From the IMG/VR virus record IMGVR_UViG_3300048686_000254, positions 1 through 54,857 of that record: a DNA stretch of 54,857 nucleotides. The stretch is one strand, 5' to 3'. Position numbers and translations under genes: made by a program. Origin of the DNA: a virus. Positions 33,401 through 42,600 of the stretch are shown here, in pieces (the first letter of the stretch is position 1; each line of letters begins with the position of its first letter). The notes under the pieces were generated by a model. That model was not told the origin of the DNA. It saw nothing but the letters and a program-made list of their open reading frames with translations, and did not search any database.

Positions 33401-36012
33401 AAGTTAATGTTGTTCTTCCAGGCGAAAGACTCGCAATTCCAGAACAACTTTCAATGTATGTGCCATCATCGCTTTTATTTGATGCACCGCATATTAAGAT
33501 TATCATACCTGCTAACCGCATACCGAGACGTGCGCGTCAGCTCATGATATTCCGAACTCGTGCATCGCATGATAATGCATGGCAGCCACACGACTATGGA
33601 TTCGTTAAAGCTGTAGATATTATCCGAGACAAGGATACTGGATTTCCATCAGGTAGTCATTTAGAAAAAATAGAATTTCTTGATGATGTCAAGTCTGAAG
33701 ATATGGATTTCTCTTACAATCTTAATGACTATGAAGGATTCACCGAACCTATATCATCTCGCTTCTGCCTGCCACTAAATGAGCGTGTATTCTACGCTAA
33801 CATCAAAGAGCGTTACAGACCAAAAGCTCCACGTAACTCTGTAAAGATACTTGCTAATCCAGCTGACGCAAGCCAGTTAGATCATAAGAATTTGAATGTA
33901 GGAACTAATTCAGAACTACAGAAACTTTGGTCAAACAGGCTTATATATGGAACATCGGCAACTATTAATATTGACAAGCGTTACTTGTATTACTTTATAG
34001 CATACAATGATGCTGCTAGATCATATTCGTTAGCAGCATTTTCGGGAATGATTGATCGTGGGGATTTACAGGGAAGTACTGGAAATCCTCCAGTATCGAA
34101 TGCCAATAGCAAGGTTATTCATTATTGCCTCCCATCTGCTTACGATGAATCGGTAGAGCATCTGAACATATACAGATTCCAGACAAATACACAGCTAAGT
34201 ATAGTTCCTTTTGTGGGTCGGCAGTCTCAATTTGCATACCCTTCAGCAGTAGGACAGGTTGGGTATTTCTATGTAGCACAGGGTCTAGTTGAATATAACG
34301 GCACTGTATACTATCCAAACTCAGTCATTAAGATTGAGCATGGAGGAGACACTGGTGTTCCTAGACCACCGTTTAATCCAGTTGGCATGCCCAACTATAT
34401 GAACCATTTTGTCAATTACTTTAGCCAAACAACTGCTCCATACCAACCGTTAGGCATAACTAACCGTGGAGCTATGGCAACATATTGCGCCCCAGTCATT
34501 TATGATATTACTAGCTTCTTTGATACAACGACAAATCTATCTGGATATCTAGAAAAGATTGGAGATATCGTACCTGAGAACGAAGGCATATTCTATGACG
34601 ACGACCTTCCATCTTTAGGGCGTGTTCCTCTATTGCAGTTTTTCCAGAATGAAGATATAATGCCAGCTGGATTACGTTGGAGCGAACCATATCAGCCGAA
34701 TAAGATTAAACTTGGTAGTCTGATGGAGGTACGCTCAGGTGACGGTGATCAGATTACAGCTATGGCACAGCTTTACGGAAACCTTGTGATTCTCAAAGAA
34801 CGCAGTATGCATAGGCTGGCTGTACAGGGTGCAAATGTACCTATCTCCCGTGTAGACGAAATCTCGAATAATGTAGGATGTATTGCGCCAAATACAGCCA
34901 TTACAGTTGACAACACACTTTACTTCTTATCATGGGCTGGATTCTATAAGTACGATAACAACGTACTTTCAAAGATAGATGGTGCGTTTGCTGAGGAACT
35001 TCAGGTCAGGTTGCGTTCTAATATTAACGGCGTAATGAATCCAGCAATCAGAGATGCGTCGTGCGGCTGGAATCCTACTTACCGTGAGATATACCTGAAT
35101 ATTCCAGTAATGTCTACTACGAACTCGGAAGATGCTTATGAGGTGACAGGGGTAACTGGCGCTCAAGGTGTAACCCTAATGGATAACGCAGGTGAACGTA
35201 CAGTCCGTGGTATGGTTTACGCTATCAATATCGATACAGGATTCGTGACTAAGCATAGGTACATGGATGATGCCTTGTACTTTACTGATCCATCAGGCAT
35301 AATTCCGACTGTTAAGTTTCCTGAACTCGCACTGTTACTTGGTAATGCACCAACACAGCGTGCTCCTAGGGTAGCTTCGCGTCTGTACTATACTAACACG
35401 CTAGGTCAGATGCGCTCAGCTGAGTGCCTTCCACCTAGGACATACAACTACAATATTGGATTTAGACCGTATCCGGCACAAGCCAGTATCTCGTACTTGC
35501 AAACCAGCTTCTATATTGAATCTCCTACAAAGGAACTCAATATCAGCTTTGATAAGTATAAGGATGATCTATTCCTATATAATCAGAACCAAGCAGGTGT
35601 ATGGTTTAACGATATTCAATATAGGAATGTCCGTGTGTTCTGGCAGTCAAAGAGCTTTACTGGCGATGATAAAACAATCCTTAAGCGTGTGCGCAAGGTG
35701 TTCAGTTATATATCTGCTAATATCCAACCAGCTGTCGTGCGTGGCATTGTACACACTAGTCCTGGCGGTGGTAAGAATGTATCGGATATTACATGGGAAT
35801 ACCAGTACTTCATTTCCGACCCTCTAAATCCAGGGTACGGTCAGTCAGCTACGGGCGAGCTTAGTGCTATACCGACAGAAGCAGCGGGATCGTCGAGCTC
35901 AGCCAGCCAGAATCGTGGTGAGCGTCATCTATTCCAAGTAGAAGGTGGCGGATCATTCCAGATGGAGTACTTCGGATTCTACTGGAAGCCTGTAAATACA
36001 TATCAGAGGTAA
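30454..36012 (+). CDS. Very large tail protein, nozzle/propeller type
   Basis: An 1,852-residue protein. The N-terminus (FGGLDANKRPELLQNEQASD, then a 'LRFDKLGYLINRNG' strand) is the classic opening of phage tail-stabilisation or nozzle proteins. Near residues 1,424-1,510 a propeller blade follows the same family: DGDQITAMAQLYGNLVILKE, then CIAPNTAITVDNTLYFLSWAGFY. Between them lie about 1,000 residues of beta-rich sequence without recognised motifs; the usual family member is 500-800 residues, so the insertion is large. The C-terminus is Ser/Gly-rich. It probably forms the short tail tube under the adaptors. Beta-rich Tyr/Asn composition is even throughout, with no sign of a frameshift. Confidence 0.75.
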   Translation: MEYTKTNINAFGGLDANKRPELLQNEQASDIENLRFDKLGYLINRNGVVAKPLKMTKTVAVDVQRVLWPIGTLGMTEYVLKAPWGVGSGTTSWAPYDDTTIGGLYSASPNTKRYSDKFMVYHVRIPAASITPQGASSIAEFDMYDLTQVDINGNAQAPSNHYTWRYKGAYVLIPLMGPSDFRDTFAIAPNGLPYVGTPATPDLDYPSMLVTVGARSILRADDKPSRTQIYAPQRWLGVHNVFEHENIAKDQNWIGHYVSMHQYRDTVVISDMTNQDLQLVDEYSEAEYNEERKHRFSLRENALAKFDVDDVVIDFGIGTNNFNDGVEAPMALYKFYLPRKSLEVTVDNFTSSFDNLLRSPTSLDVVAPFRDNWKPLPYNRIGAFLSTEYWYDVDVNELGVSLGLQSPSKYAGSGIAVNTKDKFIFTNADPNEQYDYLFGKLTLKNPDVNQDDTIASDVYRWKEMTIKYYPCSGISNAYGTFLTDEDRLWDKTSSNSAKVVKLKTKSGMEQNVPLGVWRYRFIWYLGNGEYSAPSAELVVPDILFSGLSESEMNESGIPYARPAGLNTLDDAYKTNIDVDGVTFLNELNGTEHFQIFKVNPNNANELILTNYGKNFIKIKEKLFYPDHIYAAKESSTSGASWPNIDQGQWTSQSLLAKGNVSAICTLFANSIDLTLNGTICETAFSTYQHTDADTINEVEVTSYKSGAVSLTVPLFPASYQDFNTEKTYSFNSVFTKRGVIRTAYQNRQRWSSHPMFRTDVPAYQIVLGGRCLYGVTKVQSDPANDIAEKGERVYFNVVPFQTYHFQNTDQHYERNNWDDDGLYPESGPSAKARYNYRNMTQVRGVDEESKRILYTMPDVPNEVQSRIVLSGFGDINLCGFDDYGTVYPERKNNTLGDSTLHKSVVRHFWHVQKDYYGVIYTDPVTQRQYDTELTSPYYWEGFNANPVHSYISFQTNANLPQDDSYVNGVYTPSMHTIRFNNLKVNVVLPGERLAIPEQLSMYVPSSLLFDAPHIKIIIPANRIPRRARQLMIFRTRASHDNAWQPHDYGFVKAVDIIRDKDTGFPSGSHLEKIEFLDDVKSEDMDFSYNLNDYEGFTEPISSRFCLPLNERVFYANIKERYRPKAPRNSVKILANPADASQLDHKNLNVGTNSELQKLWSNRLIYGTSATINIDKRYLYYFIAYNDAARSYSLAAFSGMIDRGDLQGSTGNPPVSNANSKVIHYCLPSAYDESVEHLNIYRFQTNTQLSIVPFVGRQSQFAYPSAVGQVGYFYVAQGLVEYNGTVYYPNSVIKIEHGGDTGVPRPPFNPVGMPNYMNHFVNYFSQTTAPYQPLGITNRGAMATYCAPVIYDITSFFDTTTNLSGYLEKIGDIVPENEGIFYDDDLPSLGRVPLLQFFQNEDIMPAGLRWSEPYQPNKIKLGSLMEVRSGDGDQITAMAQLYGNLVILKERSMHRLAVQGANVPISRVDEISNNVGCIAPNTAITVDNTLYFLSWAGFYKYDNNVLSKIDGAFAEELQVRLRSNINGVMNPAIRDASCGWNPTYREIYLNIPVMSTTNSEDAYEVTGVTGAQGVTLMDNAGERTVRGMVYAINIDTGFVTKHRYMDDALYFTDPSGIIPTVKFPELALLLGNAPTQRAPRVASRLYYTNTLGQMRSAECLPPRTYNYNIGFRPYPAQASISYLQTSFYIESPTKELNISFDKYKDDLFLYNQNQAGVWFNDIQYRNVRVFWQSKSFTGDDKTILKRVRKVFSYISANIQPAVVRGIVHTSPGGGKNVSDITWEYQYFISDPLNPGYGQSATGELSAIPTEAAGSSSSASQNRGERHLFQVEGGGSFQMEYFGFYWKPVNTYQR

Positions 36013-36014
36013 GC

Positions 36015-36395
36015 ATGCCGTTAGATTGGAAGTCTATAATCAACAACATACTAGCGCAAGAAGCTATAAGTAGGTATGGTGCGCGGAATGATGGCACTCC
36101 GAAGGGCTTAGGATTCTACGGTGAGCTTCAAGGTATTGGTCCAAACTCAGGCTATACCATGACCGAGAACTCAATAGGCGTAAACATGGACGGTAGGGAG
36201 ACAGAAATCCCTACCATCATTCCTGGTCTAACAGAAGACGAACTTAGGCTAATCCTTTCTGGCGGCATGGATGAAGATATTGTTCGCAAATCCTATGAGC
36301 ATGCAGCAAAAAGAATGTCAAAAGGATTATCTCCTTTTGCCGGGCCTAAAGAGGTTATCATACCTAGCCCTAAATTAAAATCAAGTAAGAAGTAG
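36015..36395 (+). CDS. Conserved small virion-associated protein
   Basis: A 126-residue protein with a pattern I recognise from many podoviruses: G.GF.GEL near residue 32, then 'T E.SI GV..DG.E.EIPT.IPGLT..E' at about 50-80, then an A..HA.KR...G.SPF helix at about 95-108. It is often found as a stand-alone gene or fused to internal virion proteins, and its role is unknown. Here it lies two bases after the large tail gene and before the internal proteins. The tail is Lys/Pro-rich. Confidence 0.7.
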   Translation: MPLDWKSIINNILAQEAISRYGARNDGTPKGLGFYGELQGIGPNSGYTMTENSIGVNMDGRETEIPTIIPGLTEDELRLILSGGMDEDIVRKSYEHAAKRMSKGLSPFAGPKEVIIPSPKLKSSKK

Positions 36396-36432
36396 CCCAT
36401 ACATATATGAGGTTTTGAGCGGTATAAATCAG

Positions 36433-36440
36433 TATTTTGC
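36433..36440 (+). promoter_or_regulatory. Possible promoter before internal virion genes
   Basis: TATTTTGC fits the TAnnTTGC variant seen in the two minus-strand promoters. A TTTG lies 15 bases upstream, shorter than the usual 19-21. It is in the 68-base gap before ATG 36464. Confidence 0.3.
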
Positions 36441-36463
36441 CGCCTAAAGATTGGAGCATTAAA

Positions 36464-39400
36464 ATGGCTTATGGTCAAGATATTGTGATGGGCTTAATGC
36501 CTAGAAGCAATAATCGGTTCGGCAACCAATACGGCGGAATGATAGACTGGAACAGCATCATTCCAGGATACGAACAGTCTACAGAAGATATGGGGCAGTA
36601 CACAAATCAACCTGCCTCATACCAGTCGTTCGGGTCTATGCCTCCACCTCCTATCCCTGGTATGCCTCGTCAGCAGATGGCGTTCTCGCCACAGACAGCT
36701 ACGCCAGTGGTATCTCCTAAGACGGCACAGGCTCAACCTCAAACTCAAGAGGCTGCACCTGTCGAGCAAGAGGGTGAAGACATCGGCGACTGGAAGCCTG
36801 GCAGTCCATTCAACATACCAGATAAGAAGTGGCGTGTACTATCCTTCCAGCCTGGAGCTTCGGCAGTTGTCGAAAGGCCGGGATTAGGCCAAGTGACATA
36901 CACTCCAGGGCAGAATGCATACAACGCCGTTGAGCAGCGTTACTCGCAGCTCAGATCGCAATACGATTCCCAGATGCAGCAGCGTGCACAAGAAGGACAG
37001 GGGCAGCCAGCTATTCCGGAACAGTATACGATGGCGTTCAATACTCCTGCCAATGAGACAATGTTTGGTAGGTATGACCCTGAGCGCAAGGCTATGATGG
37101 TGCTTACCCCTGACGGCGATGAGGTACAGTACAATGGCTGGTCTGACATCCCAGAGGATAAGATCACGTTCAGGCAGGACCCTACTACGGGAATGCCTAT
37201 GCGCTCTCAGTATGACGAGCTTAAGCAGACTGTTGGCAATGTCATTGCAGAGCCAGTATCCAACCTTACGAATTACATGACGGGTGGATACAAGTCAGCT
37301 CCAACCAAGTCGGCGATGTATGATAACCTCAAGGTTCAAATCAGCGGCGGCGAAGGCAATAATGCTCCAGAGTTCAAGTTCTTCTGGGGTGGCGAAGGTC
37401 CAGCTCCAGCAGGACTGGTAGAGAACGCGCAAAAGAATCTCGATGAGATGATGGAGCAGGTTGACAGCTATGCTACTGAGTACGACAGAGTAGTAAACAG
37501 CAAGGCCCCAGGAATTATTGACCAAGCAGTAGCCGGATACGACTCTGAGATTGCAGATTTGAATGCTAAGGCAAGCGCCGCTAGGCAGAAGGTTGGCACT
37601 GCAACTGGAAAAGATAAAACGGCAGCACAGAAGGAACTCGACAAAGCGGAGAGACGTCTTAAGACAGTCAGCAACATACGCAACAATATCAAGAACAATC
37701 GTGTTCTTGGTGTCGAAGGTGGTGTTATTGTTGAAGGAACTCCTGATGCATACCTAAGCTCCGTCAATCCTAAGACGTGGCAGGGCAAGTTGGCTTTGGC
37801 TTCTGGACTCGGATACACGGTCCCGACTCAGGCAGGGGCGGAGCCACGCGGCGTTTTGAGTAGCCAGGACTTTGCAGAGATTGCCATGGCTCAGGCAGTA
37901 AATGACACAGAAGTTACCCCTATGGGTATAGACAAGGGTAGACTGACGTCTATACTTTCTCCTACGGTAGAACGCCTCAAAATGATTAATGATGCTGGCA
38001 AGGAGGAATATGGTTCCAACTGGAACAATATCGCATCTCAGCAGCCAGCTACGTTTACATACACCGACGTCTATGGAAACCAGCGTACGGTTCAGAAGCC
38101 TATTGGTACTGCTATAAACGACCTTAATGCAAGCATGAAAGACGTCTGGGATGCCGTAGCATCTGGAGACAGGGCTAAGTATGCAGAAGCTGCTGAACGT
38201 CTTCGTAGATCCGGTGAGCTATTCTCTGGATCAATCACGCCTCCTGGTGGACTAGAGACAATTCTGCCGACAAAGAAAGAAGTCGGCATGAATAACCTAG
38301 GCTCGGTCATCTCTAACGTAAGCGAATACAACGCACTTATTCCAGGTAGACTACAATTCGGATCTATTGCAAGGACGGATCAGCCACCTCGCTGGATCTA
38401 TCAGCCTGACCCAGCCGTCCGTGGTAGAGGTAGTGATAAGGAAAAGCGCAGTACTTCCGCCCTACCGTGGATTAACTTCGGAGCAAAGGGAGGCGTTCAC
38501 CAGACGCAGCCTTTGATGTCATTGCTTGGAACTCCTGATTATTATCCGCAGACTGCTGCCAAGTATTCACCGGGAACGGCTCTTAACTCATCTAAAGAAA
38601 CTATTGGCTCAACACTCTTGATGGCTTCTGGAGATGTAGGAAGTCCAGAGAATGTAGAGGCTTTGTCTGGAATCATCAATGATGTAAATACTGAGTTCAC
38701 AAAACCAGAGGCGGGCGACCTGCGTAAGGGCATGGCTAGGACAGTCCAGAAAGAGTTTGCAGACCTTGGATTTAGATTCACTTCACCAGATGAATTTTCA
38801 AACGACCTAGAGAACGTATACAAAACTGGCGACGCCAATAGCTTTATTAGAAAGTACTGGGGTGACAAGGCCGTAGGTGGAAACCCTACATCGACAATCG
38901 GTAAAGCAGCAGTACAAAACCATAACGCAACAGGACTAGGTGTAGCGCTTAGAGGAAGACCGGATGAGACAGGACTAAAAGTTACACAAGATGCTAAATT
39001 CAAATCAAGTCAAGCAAACAGTGCGCTGATAGAAGCGGCAGGTAACAAGCTGCAGGATATAGCATACTTGTATGCGAACCTAGGCGGAAGGGGCGGAGCT
39101 GGTGAAAGATGGTCAGGCCACACAGTTCAGGATAATGCCGGAGGACGTCCACGCGCTACGATTGTGCCGTTTGTAAATCCTTGGGCTAGTGATGCAGGCC
39201 AGCAGATGAGCCCACTGACTGCAATGTCTGCGACCAACATGACGGAAGCCGCACCACTAACCACTAGCAACGACCAAATCCAAGCTCTTCTCAAGGGAGA
39301 CACGGCTAATGTAGGCACTGACTACGATCCTGCGGGATCGCTTGCAATGTTTAACATTGGTGGATACAATGCTGACTGGGTGTACAAGTATCTTTCATCA

Positions 39401-39634
39401 AGCCCGACAGGAAGAAGAATTATCGACCGGATGACTCAACTTGCTAGAACGTCACATGCGTCTGTTAATGGTGATCTACGTAGCAAGGTTCCATCTAGAC
39501 CGCAAGATGATGAGAGGACAAGCTTTGACAGCACAACACTACAAAGCATTCAGTCTGGATTCTTCGATGCTCTGACGCTAGGAAGCGTCTTCCCGCAACT
39601 TCGTGTATTTGCTAGACCATATAACAAAAGGTAA
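36464..39634 (+). CDS. Large internal virion protein candidate
   Basis: A 1,056-residue protein, unrecognised as a family. The N-terminal 120 residues are Pro/Gln-rich and probably disordered (SMPPPPIPGMPRQQMAFSP and following). Around residues 325-415 is a predicted coiled coil (IDQAVAGYDSEIADLNAKAS, then ELDKAERRLKTVSN). The rest is mixed and rich in Gly, Asn and Ser. Its size, place between tail protein and the 2,924-residue gene, and lack of enzyme motifs suggest a protein ejected with the DNA. ATG 36464 has the site TTGGAG; the upstream TTG 36437 is rejected. Confidence 0.6.
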   Translation: MAYGQDIVMGLMPRSNNRFGNQYGGMIDWNSIIPGYEQSTEDMGQYTNQPASYQSFGSMPPPPIPGMPRQQMAFSPQTATPVVSPKTAQAQPQTQEAAPVEQEGEDIGDWKPGSPFNIPDKKWRVLSFQPGASAVVERPGLGQVTYTPGQNAYNAVEQRYSQLRSQYDSQMQQRAQEGQGQPAIPEQYTMAFNTPANETMFGRYDPERKAMMVLTPDGDEVQYNGWSDIPEDKITFRQDPTTGMPMRSQYDELKQTVGNVIAEPVSNLTNYMTGGYKSAPTKSAMYDNLKVQISGGEGNNAPEFKFFWGGEGPAPAGLVENAQKNLDEMMEQVDSYATEYDRVVNSKAPGIIDQAVAGYDSEIADLNAKASAARQKVGTATGKDKTAAQKELDKAERRLKTVSNIRNNIKNNRVLGVEGGVIVEGTPDAYLSSVNPKTWQGKLALASGLGYTVPTQAGAEPRGVLSSQDFAEIAMAQAVNDTEVTPMGIDKGRLTSILSPTVERLKMINDAGKEEYGSNWNNIASQQPATFTYTDVYGNQRTVQKPIGTAINDLNASMKDVWDAVASGDRAKYAEAAERLRRSGELFSGSITPPGGLETILPTKKEVGMNNLGSVISNVSEYNALIPGRLQFGSIARTDQPPRWIYQPDPAVRGRGSDKEKRSTSALPWINFGAKGGVHQTQPLMSLLGTPDYYPQTAAKYSPGTALNSSKETIGSTLLMASGDVGSPENVEALSGIINDVNTEFTKPEAGDLRKGMARTVQKEFADLGFRFTSPDEFSNDLENVYKTGDANSFIRKYWGDKAVGGNPTSTIGKAAVQNHNATGLGVALRGRPDETGLKVTQDAKFKSSQANSALIEAAGNKLQDIAYLYANLGGRGGAGERWSGHTVQDNAGGRPRATIVPFVNPWASDAGQQMSPLTAMSATNMTEAAPLTTSNDQIQALLKGDTANVGTDYDPAGSLAMFNIGGYNADWVYKYLSSSPTGRRIIDRMTQLARTSHASVNGDLRSKVPSRPQDDERTSFDSTTLQSIQSGFFDALTLGSVFPQLRVFARPYNKR

Positions 39635-39638
39635 TTAA

Positions 39639-42600
39639 ATGGCTGCGGACAACAACAGCATTTTTAATCAGCCATTGGCCATGCCTATGTTTGGTCAATC
39701 CGATGCAAATCGAATACCAGCTGATAGTGACTTCTGGTATCTATGGGCGGGGCAGGATCAAGCACGAGCTAAATATCTTAAGCTCAAGCAAATGCCTACA
39801 ATGATTACTCCCGAAGAGTACGATAAGATTGTAGGTCCGCAGCAACCTGTGACTACTGTTGAAGATCAGCTGAACGCTATTCCTCAGCAGCGCAGTTCAG
39901 ATGAAACACTTGGCGAAAGATTTGCAGGAGGTGTCAGTGGTTTGTTTGACACGTTCGAGCGTTCTGCTGCTGCCTTCGCTGCCAATCCACAGGGCAATGC
40001 ACTCTCTCCATTCTTTGAATCTCCGGAGCAACAGCAGCGTAAGCGTGCGGATGCACAGCGAATACTAGAGCAGATGCGAGCACCTGCTTCGCAGAGGACT
40101 GGAACTCCTTCATGGATACAGACTGCTGAAGATTTTGGTAGGGGACTTGTAACAAGCGTTCCACAAACTGTAGCAAGCCTGGGTGGAGCTGGACTAGATT
40201 TAGTTACTGGCAACCTTGGTGAGAACCAAGATTACACTATCCGTGCAAACCAAGCACAACAATACTATACTCCAGATGGCGCAGCTAAGACAGTAGGATC
40301 GCTCGTTCCAGATATAGGCGCAGCACTCCTGTCGTTTGGTGGAACCACAGCTCTATCCGCAGCAGCGGCAGCAAGCAAAGCCCCAGTAATCGGTACTATT
40401 GGAAAATTGCTTGTAGGAACTGGAGAATCAGTAGCACCTAAGATACTAGGAAAGACACTATCATTCCTGCCATCAGCAACCCGTGCTCAGCGCGTAGGAG
40501 CTGCAGCAGGATCACTGTTAGTGCAGAACAAGTACGATCTTCCTGAGCTTGTATCAGGCCGTATGAATGTAGGTGAGTATGCCCTTCGTCAGGCAGCTGG
40601 TGCTGCTGGTGGAGCTCTCGCAGCAGGATCATACCAGAACAACTTCCTTAAGAATGTCTTTGCCGACGCAGCTGTTAATGCAGCTACAGGCGCTGTGGCT
40701 GAAGCCGCACCTCTTATCCCAGGCGGTGCTGAGTTTGACGCAAGCCAAGCATGGAAGTCACTGGTAGGCCAAGTGGTTATAGGCACAGGTATCGGAACTT
40801 ACGCAGCCTATGCCGACGCACGTCAAGCAGCGGCAGCCAGAACAGCGCAAGCAGACGTAGCGGCTCGCCAGCAGGCAGCTATTCAAGAGCAGGCTGCTCG
40901 TGCCGAAGGAGGATCAACAGCTAACGAACCATATACGGCAGCAACAACATACCGTCAGGCCGAGGAGATACTGTTCGGTCGCACGGCTATTGACCGTGAC
41001 GATGATGTAAACACGGCGTATGAAAAGTACGCAAGCGCGACTGACGAGGTAGACGTGAACCGTCTTCAATCTATCCGACGCACGCCAGATGGAACGGTAA
41101 TGTCTATCAATGACGCCTATACAGGCAACAACACCGACATGCTGCCGAAGGGATTCGGTCCTGCCGCACTAGCACAGGCAGCCGAGACCGAGCGTACTGC
41201 GTATGCTAAGGCATTGGTAGCGCAGTTCAAGGGTAACGAGCAGGAGCTCGCGCAGCTGCTAGACCTCGGACCTATAGATGATGTCACTCAACTTGAAAAC
41301 ACAATCGTCAACAAGTGGCTTGTTCAGGCTGCCAATGGACGAGGCATCAATGGAGTAGAACAGAAGCTCGCAGAAGCTGGACTTCCTTCTCCATTGATTG
41401 CTTCAGCTGGAGCGGAAGCACCTCAGACATTCATGCAGGGTGCTGACTTTGAGTCTGGACTCAGGCCAGAGCAGGCAGGAGACGTAGAGCAACCTGACTT
41501 ATCTTCTGTAATTCGTGGAGCTGAACGGCAATTTGGTTACCTAGGACGGCCTATACGCATTTCAGAAGAGGGACCTGTTCGTGTAGAAGGAGAAGATGAA
41601 GGACGCCCTCTTACAGAAAAACAGACTGACCGCGAGTATGGAAGATACAAGCGTGCAAAGTCGAGAGAGATGCTGGCAGCTGAACGGAAGTATGGAATTA
41701 CTCCAGAAGAGTTCAGCGATCCAGAAGTTAGGAAGGCTCTGGTTCAAATCGAAGAAGCCGAGGCTCTTGCTAATAGCTTGTACGGAATAGAGAATGGTCT
41801 AACTGTAAGCAGCATACTTCCTCCTAATTCAGTAGCGGCTAGGATATATCAGTCTGCCAATCCGCAGGCTCGACCTGAGTCAACACCAGGGCAACGTGCT
41901 ATACCTGTAGCAGAAACACCAACTGTACTTGAAGTTCCGACGGCAGCTCTCGAAGAAGGTCTAACTACCACGGCACAGCCGGAAGTATACCGACTTGAAG
42001 ATTACCAGAATGTAGTCCCGGCAGATCAAGCTATCGCCGGAGAGACGGCCCCGACTGTAGAGACTCCAGAAGCACCAAAGCAAGTGGAGTCGCTTAACGA
42101 GATAAACCAGATACAATCCGACGAACAGGCGCAAGCAGAGCAGCAGCAGGCAGCTATTGCAGACCGAGACATTCAGTCTGCCGACGAAGCAGAAGATCGA
42201 GTGCTGGCGGCATTAGAGACTCGCGGAATAAACACAGATAAGGTAATTACAGTAGTTCCTTCTGAGCCTGTGCTTGGTCCTATACTTAAGATTGGCTCTG
42301 GTGTAGCTAGGTCTCTAGACGACATGCGTTCTATTTCTGAGAAGGCAGGCGCTAAAGTTTCTACAGACAACAAGGTTCGACAGGCTAAAGAGAATGTGGT
42401 ACGACTAGCTAACCTTCTAGAAGGTAACATAGATCGTGGAGTAAAAGGTCAAGGAGTATTATTCCCTGATCCTAAAGCTGGCGGTCAGCGTGACTTCATG
42501 GTTAGGTTTATTGCTGACGTAGAAGATGCAAGCCAGTATGAAATCCTCAAGCGTGTTGAAGCTGGTGAGAGATCTTTTGGTAACGGCGCTATCAAGCTGT

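Noticed and set aside
38542-39003. Long minus-strand open frame (153 codons)
   Set aside because: It lies fully opposite the 1,056-residue virion gene, has no ribosome site and shows the Ser/Leu-rich look of antisense reading; the same applies to other long frames opposite large genes.
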